Shown here: positions 22,275 to 30,837 of the stretch, in pieces
Numbering within the stretch: the stretch's first letter is position 1
Layout of the letters: every line of letters begins with the position of its first letter
DNA from: Kluyvera ascorbata_C
GTDB lineage: Bacteria; Pseudomonadota; Gammaproteobacteria; Enterobacterales; Enterobacteriaceae
Assembly (NCBI RefSeq): GCF_044197065.1
Contig: NZ_JBIQOI010000008.1
Coordinates: forward strand, 1-64,000
Reading direction: 5' to 3'
Length of the DNA: 64,000 nt
Notes under the pieces: generated by a model
Database searches by the model: none
The model's input: the letters and a program-made list of their open reading frames with translations, nothing else
Told to the model about the DNA's origin: nothing
Position numbers and translations under genes: made by a program

Positions 22275-22303
22275 AATGCCGGCATCATGCCGGCATTTTT
22301 TTG
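22275..22303 (+). terminator. pgi terminator
   Basis: A 10-bp stem AATGCCGGCA / TGCCGGCATT is followed by a run of seven T. Confidence 0.9.
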
Positions 22304-22347
22304 TCAGATAATTCCGTATATCTTCGTTTTCTGAATTATATTGATAT

Positions 22348-22361
22348 TGAGCATAATCCTA
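22348..22361. promoter_or_regulatory. Possible RcsAB box upstream of yjbE
   Basis: TGAGCATAATCCTA matches 11 of 14 positions of the RcsAB box TAAGAATATTCCTA. It lies about 236 bases upstream of yjbE, whose E. coli operon is controlled by the Rcs phosphorelay. The rest of 22303-22590 is AT-rich without another clear signal. Confidence 0.4.
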
Positions 22362-22596
22362 AATATCACCTATCGCAGACATCTGTTTCGGATTAACCGT
22401 ATGTTGCTATTCTCACATCAATAATTAACACACTGTTATTTATTGATATTTTATTTTCTTATATTTCATTTTCATATTTTCCGAAAAATCCTTCCCCTAT
22501 TTCCCATCACCGAATTCCGTTCATTTGGTTGTGTATACTCGATGACGCCTGAGTATTCTCGGGTATATCTCCATTCATCTAATGAAGGGAATACGT

Positions 22597-22848
22597 ATGA
22601 AGAAAATCCTCTATGGCATTTTTGCCATATCGGCGTTTGCTGCGGCAAGCGCCAGCGCGGCACCTATTGAAACAGGTGAAGCGGCTGGCGCAGCAGCAAC
22701 GTCCGTGTCGGCCGGGAGTTCAACCGCCACCAGCGCCAGCACCGTAGGTTCTGCGGTCGGTATGGCGCTGGCAGCGGCTGGCGGTGATGGTTCCAACACC
22801 GGGACCACCACCACGACCAGTACGACAACGACCACCCGTACCCAATAA
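22597..22848 (+). CDS. yjbE: YjbE, small secreted low-complexity protein
   Basis: The 83-residue protein has a signal peptide (MKKILYGIFAISAFAAASASA) and a mature part rich in Ala, Ser, Gly and Thr that ends in a run of about sixteen Thr/Ser/Arg residues. It corresponds to E. coli YjbE, the first gene of yjbEFGH, an operon tied to exopolysaccharide production and Rcs control. ATG 22597 follows GAAGGGA. A hairpin after it may keep the downstream genes at lower expression. Confidence 0.9.
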   Translation: MKKILYGIFAISAFAAASASAAPIETGEAAGAAATSVSAGSSTATSASTVGSAVGMALAAAGGDGSNTGTTTTTSTTTTTRTQ

Positions 22849-22865
22849 AAACGGTACGTTAATCC

Positions 22866-22892
22866 TAACCACACTTCGGTGTGGTTATTTTG
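22866..22892 (+). terminator. Attenuator-like hairpin between yjbE and yjbF
   Basis: A 9-bp stem TAACCACAC / GTGTGGTTA with a TTCG loop is followed by TTTTG. The T run is short, so partial read-through into yjbFGH is likely. Confidence 0.65.
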
Positions 22893-22908
22893 CCCCTGGA
22901 GAAGCGTC

Positions 22909-23547
22909 GTGAAGCGACTTGTTATTCCCCTTATTTGCCTGCTGCTTCAGGCGTGTTCACCCAGCACCAAGGGGCTGGGGAAATCGCTTTGGCAAAGCGT
23001 GTCTGGCGAGTCGGGCGTCCAGCTTACCGACGACGAAATCCAGACCATGCCCTACGCCAGCCAATATATGCAGCTTAACGGCGGCCCGCAGATCTTCGTG
23101 GTGCTGGCGTATTCCGAAGAAGGTCAGCAGAAATGGCTGACGCAGGACCGGGCAATGCTGGTGACGCAGCACGGCCGCCTGGTCAAAACGACGCTGGTGG
23201 GCGACAACCTGCTCACGGTGAATAACCTCGACAACGACCCGCTGGCCCGCCCGAACCAGATTACCGACGGCGCGCGCTGGACGCGGACTATGGGCTGGAC
23301 CGAGCATCAGCAGGTGCGCTATGCCACCGCCACCTCCACCTTCCACTGGGACGGCAACGACACGCTGAGCATGTCGGGTCAGAACACGGCCGTACGCGTG
23401 CTGGAAGAGGAGGTGACCACCTCTGAAGCGAGCTGGCGCAACCGCTACTGGGTCGACAGCGAAGGGCAAATCCGCCAGTCGGAACAGTACCTCGGCGCGG
23501 GGACCTTCCCGGTGAAAACCATGCTGATTAAGGCGGCGAAATCATGA
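22909..23547 (+). CDS. yjbF: YjbF family lipoprotein
   Basis: The protein of 212 residues matches E. coli YjbF in length. The signal peptide ends in the lipobox LLLQAC near residue 17, so it should be a lipoprotein. I use the GTG at 22909, with GGAG 7 bases upstream; the ATG at 22879 lies inside the attenuator hairpin. It overlaps yjbG by four bases. It shares the GfcB/YmcC fold family with capsule-export accessory proteins. Confidence 0.9.
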   Translation: MKRLVIPLICLLLQACSPSTKGLGKSLWQSVSGESGVQLTDDEIQTMPYASQYMQLNGGPQIFVVLAYSEEGQQKWLTQDRAMLVTQHGRLVKTTLVGDNLLTVNNLDNDPLARPNQITDGARWTRTMGWTEHQQVRYATATSTFHWDGNDTLSMSGQNTAVRVLEEEVTTSEASWRNRYWVDSEGQIRQSEQYLGAGTFPVKTMLIKAAKS

Positions 23548-24281
23548 AAAAACCGTTAATTATCGCCGCTATGCTCAGCATGACATCTTTTGTCGCCATG
23601 GCGGCAGGCACCGTTGATGTACATATCGCCGGAAACGAAAAAACGCTGACCTTAACCCATGCCGAACGACTGGCCGACCTGGTTGGACAACCGAGGCTGG
23701 CGGGAAGCTGGTGGCCCGGCGCGGCGATCACCTCTCCGACGGCGGCCGCTAAAGCCGAGCGTGAACATCAGGCGCTGCTGGCAGAACTGGCCGTGCTTGC
23801 GGCGGATGAGGGCGGCAGCGAAGCGGGGGCGATTAATGCCCTACGCAACCAACTGCAGGCCATCCCGGTGACCGGACGTTTATTGGTGCCGCTGGACCCA
23901 GACACCGTGCGGGTTCATAGCAAGAACAACCCGCCGCTCGAAGGCAATTACACCCTGTGGCTGGGGCGTGAACCTTCCACTATTACGCTGGTGGGATTGG
24001 TGGATAAACCGGGAAAAATCCCCTTCACGCCGGGGCGCGACGCGGCCAGCTACCTTGATGATGTCAGCCTGCTCAGCGGCGCGGATCGCAGCTACGCCTG
24101 GGTGATTTACCCGGACGGGCGCACGCAAAAAGCGCCGGTCGCTTACTGGAATAAGCGCCACGTTGAACCGATGCCCGGCAGCATTCTGTTTGTCGGCTTT
24201 GCTGACTCAATATGGACGAATCAATACGACGCGTTGAACGCTGAAATCCTTCGCTCCCTGTCGCAGCGGAGACCTGAATAA
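23544..24281 (+). CDS. yjbG: YjbG, capsule biosynthesis GfcC-like periplasmic protein
   Basis: The 245-residue protein has a signal peptide (MKKPLIIAAMLSMTSFVAMA) and belongs to the GfcC/YmcB family found with group 4 capsule genes. It has two beta-grasp-like stretches, one around TVDVHIAGNEKTLTL and one around PSTITLVGLVDKPGKIPF. It overlaps yjbF by ATGA and abuts yjbH by one base, so translation is coupled. Its exact role in polysaccharide secretion is not known. Confidence 0.9.
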   Translation: MKKPLIIAAMLSMTSFVAMAAGTVDVHIAGNEKTLTLTHAERLADLVGQPRLAGSWWPGAAITSPTAAAKAEREHQALLAELAVLAADEGGSEAGAINALRNQLQAIPVTGRLLVPLDPDTVRVHSKNNPPLEGNYTLWLGREPSTITLVGLVDKPGKIPFTPGRDAASYLDDVSLLSGADRSYAWVIYPDGRTQKAPVAYWNKRHVEPMPGSILFVGFADSIWTNQYDALNAEILRSLSQRRPE

Positions 24282-26377
24282 TGAAAAAAACCTGTCTTTA
24301 CAGCCTGCTGGCCCTATCCGTCAGCGCGGCGTGTCATGCGGAAACCTTTCCCGCTCCTATTGGCCCCTCGCAGTCAGACTTTGGCGGCGTTGGCCTGCTG
24401 CAAACCCCAACGGCGCGCATGGCGCGCGACGGCGAGTTCAGCCTGAACTATCGCGATAACGATCAGTACCGCTATTACTCTGCCTCTGCCCAACTTTTCC
24501 CGTGGCTCGAAACCACGCTGCGCTATACCGACGTGCGTACCAAAGACTACAGCAGCGTAGAGGCCTTCTCCGGCTCGCAAACCTATAAAGATAAAGCCTT
24601 CGACGTGAAGTTACGCCTGTGGGAAGAGAGCTACTGGATGCCGCAGGTGGCAGTTGGCGCGCGCGATATCGGCGGTACCGGCCTGTTTGACTCGGAATAT
24701 CTTGTCGCCAGCAAAGCCTGGGGACCGTTCGACTTTACTCTCGGCCTGGGCTGGGGCTATCTCGGCACCAGCGGCAACGCCACTAACCCGTTCTGCTCTT
24801 ATAGCGACAAATACTGCTATCGAGACAATAGCTACCGTAAAGCGGGCTCCATCGACGGCAGCCAGATGTTCCACGGACCGGCGGCCTGGTTTGGCGGTAT
24901 TGAGTACCAGACGCCATGGCAGCCGTTGCGTCTGAAGCTGGAGTATGAAGGTAACAACTACCAGCAGGACTTTGCCGGCAAGCTCGATCAGAAGAGCAAA
25001 ATTAACGTCGGGGCTGTCTATCGCGTCACCGACTGGGCCGATGTGAACCTGAGCTACGAGCGCGGCAATACGGTGATGTTCGGCTTTACCCTGCGCACCA
25101 ACTTCAACGATCTGCGTCCATCCTATAACGATAACGCGCGTCCGACCTATCGACCTCAGCCGCAGGATCCTATCCTCCAGCATTCGGTCGTGGCGAACCA
25201 ACTGACCCAGCTTAAGTACAACGCCGGATTTGCGGCGCCGAATATTCAGGTGAAAGGCGACACGCTGTACGTCACCGGCGAGCAGGTGAAGTATCGTGAT
25301 TCGCGTGAAGGGATCGAACGCGCCAATCGGATCATCGCTAACGATCTTCCGGAAGGGATCCGCACGATCCGCATTACCGAAACGCGGCTGAATCTGCCGG
25401 AAGTGACCACGGAAACCGATGTGGCGAGCCTGCAACGACATCTCGCCGGGGAGCCGCTGGGGCAAGAGACACCGCTGGTGCAAAAACGCGTCGCGCCAAT
25501 CGTGCCGGATAAAACCGAGCAGGGCTGGTACATCGACAAATCACGCTTTGATTTCCATATTGACCCAGTGCTTAGCCAGTCTATCGGCGGGGCGGAAAGC
25601 TTCTATATGTACCAGGTGGGCGTAATGGGCTCGGCGGACTGGTGGGTAACCGACCACCTGCTGACCAGCGGCAGCCTGTTTGCCAACGTGGCGAACAACT
25701 ACGATAAATTTAACTACACCAACCCACCGAAGGACTCAACCCTGCCGCGTGTGCGTACCCATATTCGTGAATACGTGCAGAACGATGTTTACGTGAATAA
25801 CCTGCAGGCGAACTACTTCCAGTATCTGGGCAATGATTTCTACGGCCAGGTCTACGGCGGCTATCTGGAAACCATGTACGGCGGTGCGGGGGCTGAAGTG
25901 CTCTATCGCCCGGTGGACAGCAACTGGGCCTTCGGCCTGAACGCCAACTACGTGAAGCAGCGTGACTGGCGCAGCGCGCAGGACATGATGAAGTTCACTG
26001 ACTACAGCGTGAAGACCGGGCACCTCACCGCCTACTGGACGCCATCGTTCGCGCAGGATGTGCTGGTGAAAGCCAGCGTCGGGCAGTATCTGGCGGGGGA
26101 TAAAGGCGGCACGCTGGATATCTCGAAACACTTCGACAGTGGCATTGTGGTCGGCGCGTACGCCACCATTACCAACGTTTCAGCGGACGAGTACGGCGAA
26201 GGGGAGTTCACCAAAGGGGTTTACGTGAATATCCCGATGGATCTCTTCACCTCCGGCCCAACCCGCAGCCGCGCGGTCGTTGGCTGGACGCCGTTGACGC
26301 GCGACGGCGGTCAGATGCTGGGCCGTAAGTTTGAGCTGTATAACATGACCGGGGATAAGAGCCAGAACTTCAGGTAA
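24281..26377 (+). CDS. yjbH: YjbH, outer-membrane porin-like lipoprotein family
   Basis: The 698-residue protein matches E. coli YjbH. It has a signal peptide ending at ACHA, then alternating strands ending in aromatic residues typical of outer-membrane beta-barrels, for example WLETTLRYTDVR and FDFTLGLGWGYLG. A soluble insertion near residues 310-420 is rich in charged residues. YjbH is likely the outer-membrane partner in export of the yjb polysaccharide. It is the last gene of the operon. Confidence 0.9.
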   Translation: MKKTCLYSLLALSVSAACHAETFPAPIGPSQSDFGGVGLLQTPTARMARDGEFSLNYRDNDQYRYYSASAQLFPWLETTLRYTDVRTKDYSSVEAFSGSQTYKDKAFDVKLRLWEESYWMPQVAVGARDIGGTGLFDSEYLVASKAWGPFDFTLGLGWGYLGTSGNATNPFCSYSDKYCYRDNSYRKAGSIDGSQMFHGPAAWFGGIEYQTPWQPLRLKLEYEGNNYQQDFAGKLDQKSKINVGAVYRVTDWADVNLSYERGNTVMFGFTLRTNFNDLRPSYNDNARPTYRPQPQDPILQHSVVANQLTQLKYNAGFAAPNIQVKGDTLYVTGEQVKYRDSREGIERANRIIANDLPEGIRTIRITETRLNLPEVTTETDVASLQRHLAGEPLGQETPLVQKRVAPIVPDKTEQGWYIDKSRFDFHIDPVLSQSIGGAESFYMYQVGVMGSADWWVTDHLLTSGSLFANVANNYDKFNYTNPPKDSTLPRVRTHIREYVQNDVYVNNLQANYFQYLGNDFYGQVYGGYLETMYGGAGAEVLYRPVDSNWAFGLNANYVKQRDWRSAQDMMKFTDYSVKTGHLTAYWTPSFAQDVLVKASVGQYLAGDKGGTLDISKHFDSGIVVGAYATITNVSADEYGEGEFTKGVYVNIPMDLFTSGPTRSRAVVGWTPLTRDGGQMLGRKFELYNMTGDKSQNFR

Positions 26378-26386
26378 CGTGCATCC

Positions 26387-26424
26387 CGTAGCCCGGCCAA
26401 GCGAAGCGCCGCCGGGGATTTTTC
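26387..26424. repeat. REP-like palindrome after yjbH
   Basis: GTAGCCCGGCCAAGCGAAGC followed by GCCGCCGGGGATTTTT can fold as a GC-rich hairpin with a T run and may also end yjbEFGH transcription. Confidence 0.7.
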
Positions 26425-26439
26425 GGCTCTGTGCCCATT

Positions 26440-26481
26440 GTCCCCTCACCCCAGCCCTCTCCCCAAAGGGGAGAGGGAGCC
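26440..26481. repeat. GAGAGGG-type palindromic repeat
   Basis: CCCCTCACCCCAGCCCTCTC followed by CCCAAAGGGGAGAGGG forms a hairpin. It is the same family as the pair in the malE-malF gap (33410-33494) and is distinct from the REP units. Confidence 0.75.
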
Positions 26482-26498
26482 GTTAGGTGTCACAGTCG

Positions 26499-26954
26499 TT
26501 ATAGCCGCCGCAACAACCGCGCCGGATTCCCGGCGTACACCCCTTTTTCCTCAATGGAGCGGGTCACCACGCTGCCCGCGCCAATCACCACGCCATCGCA
26601 AATCGACACGGCCAGAATGGTTGCACCGCTGCCAATAGAAACGTGGTCGCCAATCGTAATCCTGCCCCAGCTCTCGCGGTCGGCGTTGGGTTTTCCCTCG
26701 CGGAACATATCGTTGGCAAACATCACCCCGTGGCCGATAAAACAGCCGCGCCCGACGGTGACGTATTCGCAGATAAAGGTATGCGACTGAATTTTGCTGT
26801 TGTCGCCAATCCGCGTATTGCCCTGAATCTCCACAAACGGGCCGATAAACACGTTATCACCGAGCGTGCAGTCATAAAGGTTGGCGGGTTCGTAGATAAC
26901 TACGTTTTCCCCGTAGATGACGTTGCGTGTGGCGACGGGACGAAATGAGGTCAT
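26499..26954 (-). CDS. Left-handed beta-helix (hexapeptide) acyltransferase
   Basis: The 151-residue protein is built of hexapeptide repeats (NVIYGENVVIYEPANLYD through VVIGAGSVVTRSI) and ends in the common YAGNPARLLRR. It resembles WbpD/WlbB-type sugar N-acetyltransferases. The His in IGHGVMFANDM may be catalytic. It lies convergent to yjbEFGH and could decorate a polysaccharide, but no direct evidence ties it to that pathway. The gene is not at this place in E. coli K-12. Confidence 0.82.
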   Translation of the reverse strand: MTSFRPVATRNVIYGENVVIYEPANLYDCTLGDNVFIGPFVEIQGNTRIGDNSKIQSHTFICEYVTVGRGCFIGHGVMFANDMFREGKPNADRESWGRITIGDHVSIGSGATILAVSICDGVVIGAGSVVTRSIEEKGVYAGNPARLLRRL

Positions 26955-27081
26955 CGTATCCTCTCAGAGCGTTTAAACCAGAATATACCGGAGGATATTG
27001 TGCCAGCAGGTCATGCTAACGGATAAGGAGTAGGGGGAAAACTGTGCGGTATCGCAGTATTTAAAAGGGGAGCAATGCTCC

Positions 27082-27118
27082 CCGTAGGCCCGGTAAGCGT
27101 AACGCCATCGGGCAATAG
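27082..27118. repeat. REP element upstream of the acyltransferase
   Basis: CGTAGGCCCGGTAAGCGTAA followed by CGCCATCGGGCAATAGCC is a single REP unit between the ridA-like stop and the acyltransferase promoter. Confidence 0.75.
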
Positions 27119-27125
27119 CCAGGCA

Positions 27126-27506
27126 TTAACGCGGAACCGCGATAACCTCGATCTCGACGCCAGCATCTTTAGGTAGACGCGCCACTTCTACACAAGAGCG
27201 CGCCGGGAAGGTCGCATTGTGCTCGGTGAAGAACGCTTCGTACGCGGCATTAATGGTTGCGAAATGATTGAGATCTTTCACGAACACGGTGGTTTTGACG
27301 ATATCGCCCACGGACAGCCCTGCCGCTTCAACGATAGCCTTTACGTTCTCCAGCGACTGACGCGCCTGTACCGCGATGTCGTCAGACATACTGCCATCCT
27401 GCGGGTTCACCGGCAGCTGGCCTGACGTGATAAACATTGAACCAAGATGGACGCCCTGAACATACGGGCCGATTGCCGCTGGGGCCTTAGGGGTATTAAT
27501 GACCAT
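27126..27506 (-). CDS. RidA family enamine/imine deaminase
   Basis: RidA proteins hydrolyse reactive enamines such as 2-aminoacrylate to keto acids. The 126 residues contain the active-site Arg in FPARSCVEVARLP (Arg103, equal to Arg105 of E. coli RidA), and the conserved AIGPYVQG, SGQLPV and NVKAIVEAAG. It is the last gene of a four-gene operon that starts with a cysteine desulfidase-like enzyme, whose reaction could form aminoacrylate. It is a paralogue; the main ridA lies elsewhere in enterobacteria. Confidence 0.9.
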   Translation of the reverse strand: MVINTPKAPAAIGPYVQGVHLGSMFITSGQLPVNPQDGSMSDDIAVQARQSLENVKAIVEAAGLSVGDIVKTTVFVKDLNHFATINAAYEAFFTEHNATFPARSCVEVARLPKDAGVEIEVIAVPR

Positions 27507-27543
27507 GCTTTTCTTCTCCTTCTCAACTAAGCCATTGGCTGAA

Positions 27544-27864
27544 TTATATAAAGTAGTTCAGTAAAAACAGGGTACCGACACCGCTGACCACCACCCACAC
27601 CAGACCCAGGCGGAAGCTGGCGAGGGTGCAGACGATCGCCGCGATCACTTTCGGGTTCTTCAGATCGAACTCCATGCTGGAATTCACGTTTAATATCTGG
27701 ATGGCGATGATCGCAGGCAGCACGGTAACCGGTACAAAACGCAGCGTTTTGGTCACGCGCTCTGACATCTGCACCTTTCCGGCCACGCCGATAAACGAGT
27801 AGCGAATCAGGAACGTGACGGCGGCCATGCCGAGCGTCAGGGCAAAAAACAGGGCGTTATTCAT
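27544..27864 (-). CDS. AzlD-like branched-chain amino acid exporter subunit
   Basis: The 106-residue membrane protein has four predicted helices and the AzlD features LIRYSFIG and LRFVPVTVLPAIIA. I place the start at ATG 27864, inside the last codons of azlC; the two genes overlap by eight bases. In known pairs (YgaZ/YgaH, AzlC/AzlD) the small subunit is needed for export. The substrate here may be cysteine, serine or another amino acid. Confidence 0.85.
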   Translation of the reverse strand: MNNALFFALTLGMAAVTFLIRYSFIGVAGKVQMSERVTKTLRFVPVTVLPAIIAIQILNVNSSMEFDLKNPKVIAAIVCTLASFRLGLVWVVVSGVGTLFLLNYFI

Positions 27865-28594
27865 TTTCCAGCGCTCCTTCCAGCGGCAGAACCGGCGCGG
27901 CATGCGCTGCACGACGCTCTTCGGCAAGATCAACGCTCAGGCCAGCGAGCACGCCCAGTACGGAGGCAACCACGATACCCAGCGAGTAGGGCAGAACCAC
28001 CAGCAGCACGCCGGAAACGGCGGCGACAATGGCCGCAACGGTGCAGGCCTGACTTTTAATCTGCGGGACAACGATAGCGATAAAGGCGGCAACCATGGCG
28101 AAGTCGAGCCCGTATTTCTCAATATTTGGGAATGAAGCACCGACTAGCGCACCGAGGAAATCAGCCAGTACCCAGACGGCCCAGAAGGTCAGCATGGCGG
28201 AGAAATAAAAGACGTATTTATCTTTTTTATTCTGCTCCATCTCTTTAATTGTCGTGGCATACACTTCATCGGTTAAGGCGTAGGCCATAAAACATTTTTT
28301 AAAGAAAGACGCTTCCCGCACCTGGCTGGATAACGAGGCGCTATATAAAACGTGGCGCAGGTTAATAATCAGGGTGGTGAAAATAATGACCCCAAGGCTG
28401 GCGCCGGTTTTCAGCATATTTAAAGCCAGCATTTGGGCGGAGCCAGCAATCACGATGGTAGACCAGGCGGTACTTTGCCAGATACTCATGCCCGCGCTAA
28501 CGCTCAGCGCGCCAACAATAAATGAAAACGGAAAATCACCAATGCATAGCGGCATAATGGCGCTCATGCCGCGTAATACTGCTTTCTTACTCAT
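27857..28594 (-). CDS. AzlC-family amino acid exporter subunit
   Basis: The 245-residue inner-membrane protein has about seven helices and AzlC motifs (MPLCIGDFPFSFIVGAL, GSAQMLALNML, INLRHVLYSASL, YALTDEVYA). It pairs with the AzlD-like gene behind it. The location between a cysteine desulfidase-like gene and ridA suggests a role in handling a sulfur or hydroxy amino acid, which is inference. Confidence 0.88.
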   Translation of the reverse strand: MSKKAVLRGMSAIMPLCIGDFPFSFIVGALSVSAGMSIWQSTAWSTIVIAGSAQMLALNMLKTGASLGVIIFTTLIINLRHVLYSASLSSQVREASFFKKCFMAYALTDEVYATTIKEMEQNKKDKYVFYFSAMLTFWAVWVLADFLGALVGASFPNIEKYGLDFAMVAAFIAIVVPQIKSQACTVAAIVAAVSGVLLVVLPYSLGIVVASVLGVLAGLSVDLAEERRAAHAAPVLPLEGALENE

Positions 28595-28661
28595 AAATAA
28601 ATACCTGCCGATTTAAGCTTCGGCTTATCAGGGAACAGAGACAGTGGCGTAAAATCGCGAA

Positions 28662-29939
28662 TTACTTCGCGACCATAATGCTGATGATTTCCCTATCGGT
28701 ATGCGTCATCGGCTTAATGACCAGACGGCACAGGTTATTAATGGTCTGTTCGACGTCGTCGCAAACAATGCCATCGTTGGCGCTGGCGCAGCTATCCTGC
28801 ATGGCCATCAGTACGGATTTAAAGGCGCTGGAGACCACGGAGGAGACCTTCATGGCGCAGCTATTTGAAGCACCATCGCAGATCATGCCGGTGATATCGC
28901 TCACCATGTTGATGATGGCGGTATTGATGGTGTCGAGATTGCGGGTAAACAGCCACGCCATCCCGGCGGCGGCGCCCATGGCGGCGGTTGAGGCGGCGCA
29001 CAGGGCAGACAAACGGGTATAGCGTGAGTGGATAGAGATAGCCGCCAGGTGCGACAGCGCCAGCGCGCGGGCCAGGGTATCTTCATCGGCGTTCAGGTGT
29101 TTGGCGACGGTGACGACCGGCATGGTGGCGGCAATGCCCTGGTTGCCGGAACCAAAATTAGACATCGCAATGACCGGTGCGCCGCCCATGCGGGCGTCGG
29201 ATGCCGCTACGGTATCGATGATCACTTTGCTCATCAGGTCGTTGCTCATCAGCCCTTTTTTCACCGCATCGGCGAATGTGCCGTTGATATTCAGACCGTA
29301 TTTTTTATTTTTGCCTTCCTGCGACAGCGCCGAGTTCAGGCGGCCTGCTTCCAGAATAAAAGCAATCTCTTCTGCCGGAGCATGAGTAATAAAGTCGAAG
29401 GCTTCCTGCAGGCTAAAGGTCGGCAGTTCGCCGTTTTTCGCTGAGGCGTTTTGCGTTTGTTTCAGGGGCTGCGCTTCGCCGTTGAGATAAAGCTCAACCA
29501 CATTCGTATGCGTGCCTTTTACCACCACGCGGCAGGTTTGTTCTGCGGCGCAGAGCGTCAGGTCGAGGTGGATGAAATCCGGCGTATCCTGCACGTCGAT
29601 ATTGACGCTATTAGCGTTAATTAATGCCTGTGCTAATTCAACATGCTGCTCGGTAATACCTTCCAGCGTTTGCAGGCCTTTATCGGAATTACCGCCGAAG
29701 GCGCCAATGGCGGCTGCCAGATTAACACCGGAAACGGTGGTTCCAGGAATCGTCACGCCCATGGCGTTTTTATACAGGTTGGCGGAAATAAAACCACTGA
29801 TATTGTCACATGGATTATTAAGATATTTCGCGGCGTAAGCGGCGGTAAAGGCAATTGCGACAGGTTCCGTACAGCCTAATGCCGGTGCGACTTCTTTTTT
29901 CAGCCACTGAATAAACAGTGAGGTGTTTTCGTTGCTCAT
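28662..29939 (-). CDS. L-cysteine desulfidase family protein (CyuA/UPF0597)
   Basis: The 425-residue protein matches the UPF0597 family that includes E. coli YhaM (CyuA) and archaeal L-cysteine desulfidase. Four cysteines fit the iron-sulfur and catalytic positions: Cys23 in LGCTEPVA, Cys314 in SALCAAS, and Cys354/Cys361 in ICDGASNSCAMK. The spacing 314-354-361 equals that of the archaeal enzyme as I recall it. The expected reaction is cysteine to sulfide, ammonia and pyruvate. It heads the operon with azlC, azlD and ridA and is divergent from psiE. Confidence 0.87.
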   Translation of the reverse strand: MSNENTSLFIQWLKKEVAPALGCTEPVAIAFTAAYAAKYLNNPCDNISGFISANLYKNAMGVTIPGTTVSGVNLAAAIGAFGGNSDKGLQTLEGITEQHVELAQALINANSVNIDVQDTPDFIHLDLTLCAAEQTCRVVVKGTHTNVVELYLNGEAQPLKQTQNASAKNGELPTFSLQEAFDFITHAPAEEIAFILEAGRLNSALSQEGKNKKYGLNINGTFADAVKKGLMSNDLMSKVIIDTVAASDARMGGAPVIAMSNFGSGNQGIAATMPVVTVAKHLNADEDTLARALALSHLAAISIHSRYTRLSALCAASTAAMGAAAGMAWLFTRNLDTINTAIINMVSDITGMICDGASNSCAMKVSSVVSSAFKSVLMAMQDSCASANDGIVCDDVEQTINNLCRLVIKPMTHTDREIISIMVAK

Positions 29940-30321
29940 GTTAAGCGCTTCCCAAAATAACTAATGCTTGAATGGCGCTAATGTAATTTTTTTTATGAGG
30001 AAAAACTTACTCTAATTCCCTGCTATTTTTCAGGTTATAGGGAAATTCATTCTCTTTTTAATAAAATGTTTTTGTAAAGCGAAAATAAAGTTAACTCATT
30101 GATTTTTATAATTCAGGGTAAGATTTTTTTGAACATTAAATGGGATTTAGTTAACTGGATCACGCTATCGATAGAGTGTGATTTTTCTCTTTATTCATCA
30201 TTTTGTGAAATAGATTAATAAATAGACAGCGCCTGACTCTTCAGAATGGGTAAAAAAAGTAGATCTGGATCACACTTCTGCGCTATACAAAGAGTTCGGC
30301 CCAGAGAAAGAGGTGCTAACC
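29940..30321. promoter_or_regulatory. Divergent cyuA-like / psiE regulatory region
   Basis: This 382-base AT-rich gap holds the promoters of two divergent genes. An imperfect palindrome (ATCACG-CTATC / GATAG-AGTGTGAT) lies at 30159-30182. A CRP-like site, GTAGATCTGGATCACA at 30259-30274, matches 12 of 16 core positions of the ideal symmetric site; CRP control of psiE is known in E. coli. I could not find a convincing Pho box. No small ORF with a ribosome site is seen. Confidence 0.5.
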
Positions 30322-30732
30322 ATGACGTCACTATCTCGTCCCCGCGTGGAATTTATCTCCACCATTCTGCAGACCGTGCTGAACCTGGGCTTGCTCAGCC
30401 TTGGCCTGATCCTGGTCGTGTTCCTCGGTAAAGAGACATTACACCTGGCGGACGTGCTGTTCGCTCCTGAAAGCACCAGCAAGTATGAGTTGGTGGAAGG
30501 GCTGGTGGTCTATTTCCTCTATTTTGAGTTTATCGCCTTGATTGTGAAGTATTTCCAGTCGGGCTTTCACTTCCCGCTACGCTACTTTGTCTATATCGGC
30601 ATTACGGCGATTGTGCGGCTGATTATCGTCGACCATAAATCACCGCTGGATGTGCTGATTTACTCCGCCGCCATTCTGCTGTTGGTGATTACCCTGTGGC
30701 TGTGTAACTCGAAGCGGCTGAAGCGGGAATAA
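30322..30732 (+). CDS. psiE: Phosphate-starvation-inducible protein PsiE
   Basis: PsiE is an inner-membrane protein of 136 residues with four helices, nearly identical to E. coli PsiE (KYELVEGLVVYFLYFEFIAL). I choose ATG 30322, preceded by AAAGAGG, as in E. coli. Its function is unknown; in E. coli PhoB activates and CRP also controls it. xylE, which follows in E. coli, is absent; repeats and malG come next. Confidence 0.93.
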   Translation: MTSLSRPRVEFISTILQTVLNLGLLSLGLILVVFLGKETLHLADVLFAPESTSKYELVEGLVVYFLYFEFIALIVKYFQSGFHFPLRYFVYIGITAIVRLIIVDHKSPLDVLIYSAAILLLVITLWLCNSKRLKRE

Positions 30733-30745
30733 TCAGCGCGCTGAA

Positions 30746-30823
30746 TTGCCCGATGGCGCTGCGCTTATCGGGCCTACAAACGCCGCTCCCTGTCGCCCGG
30801 CCAAGCGAAGCGCCGCCGGGGAA
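30746..30823. repeat. REP units between psiE and malG
   Basis: TTGCCCGATGGCGCTGCGCT with ATCGGGCCTAC, then CGCCCGGCCAAGCGAAGCGC with CGCCGGGG, form two repeat units in the convergent gap that holds xylE in E. coli. Confidence 0.8.
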
Positions 30824-30837
30824 CGGTGTATCTGTGG

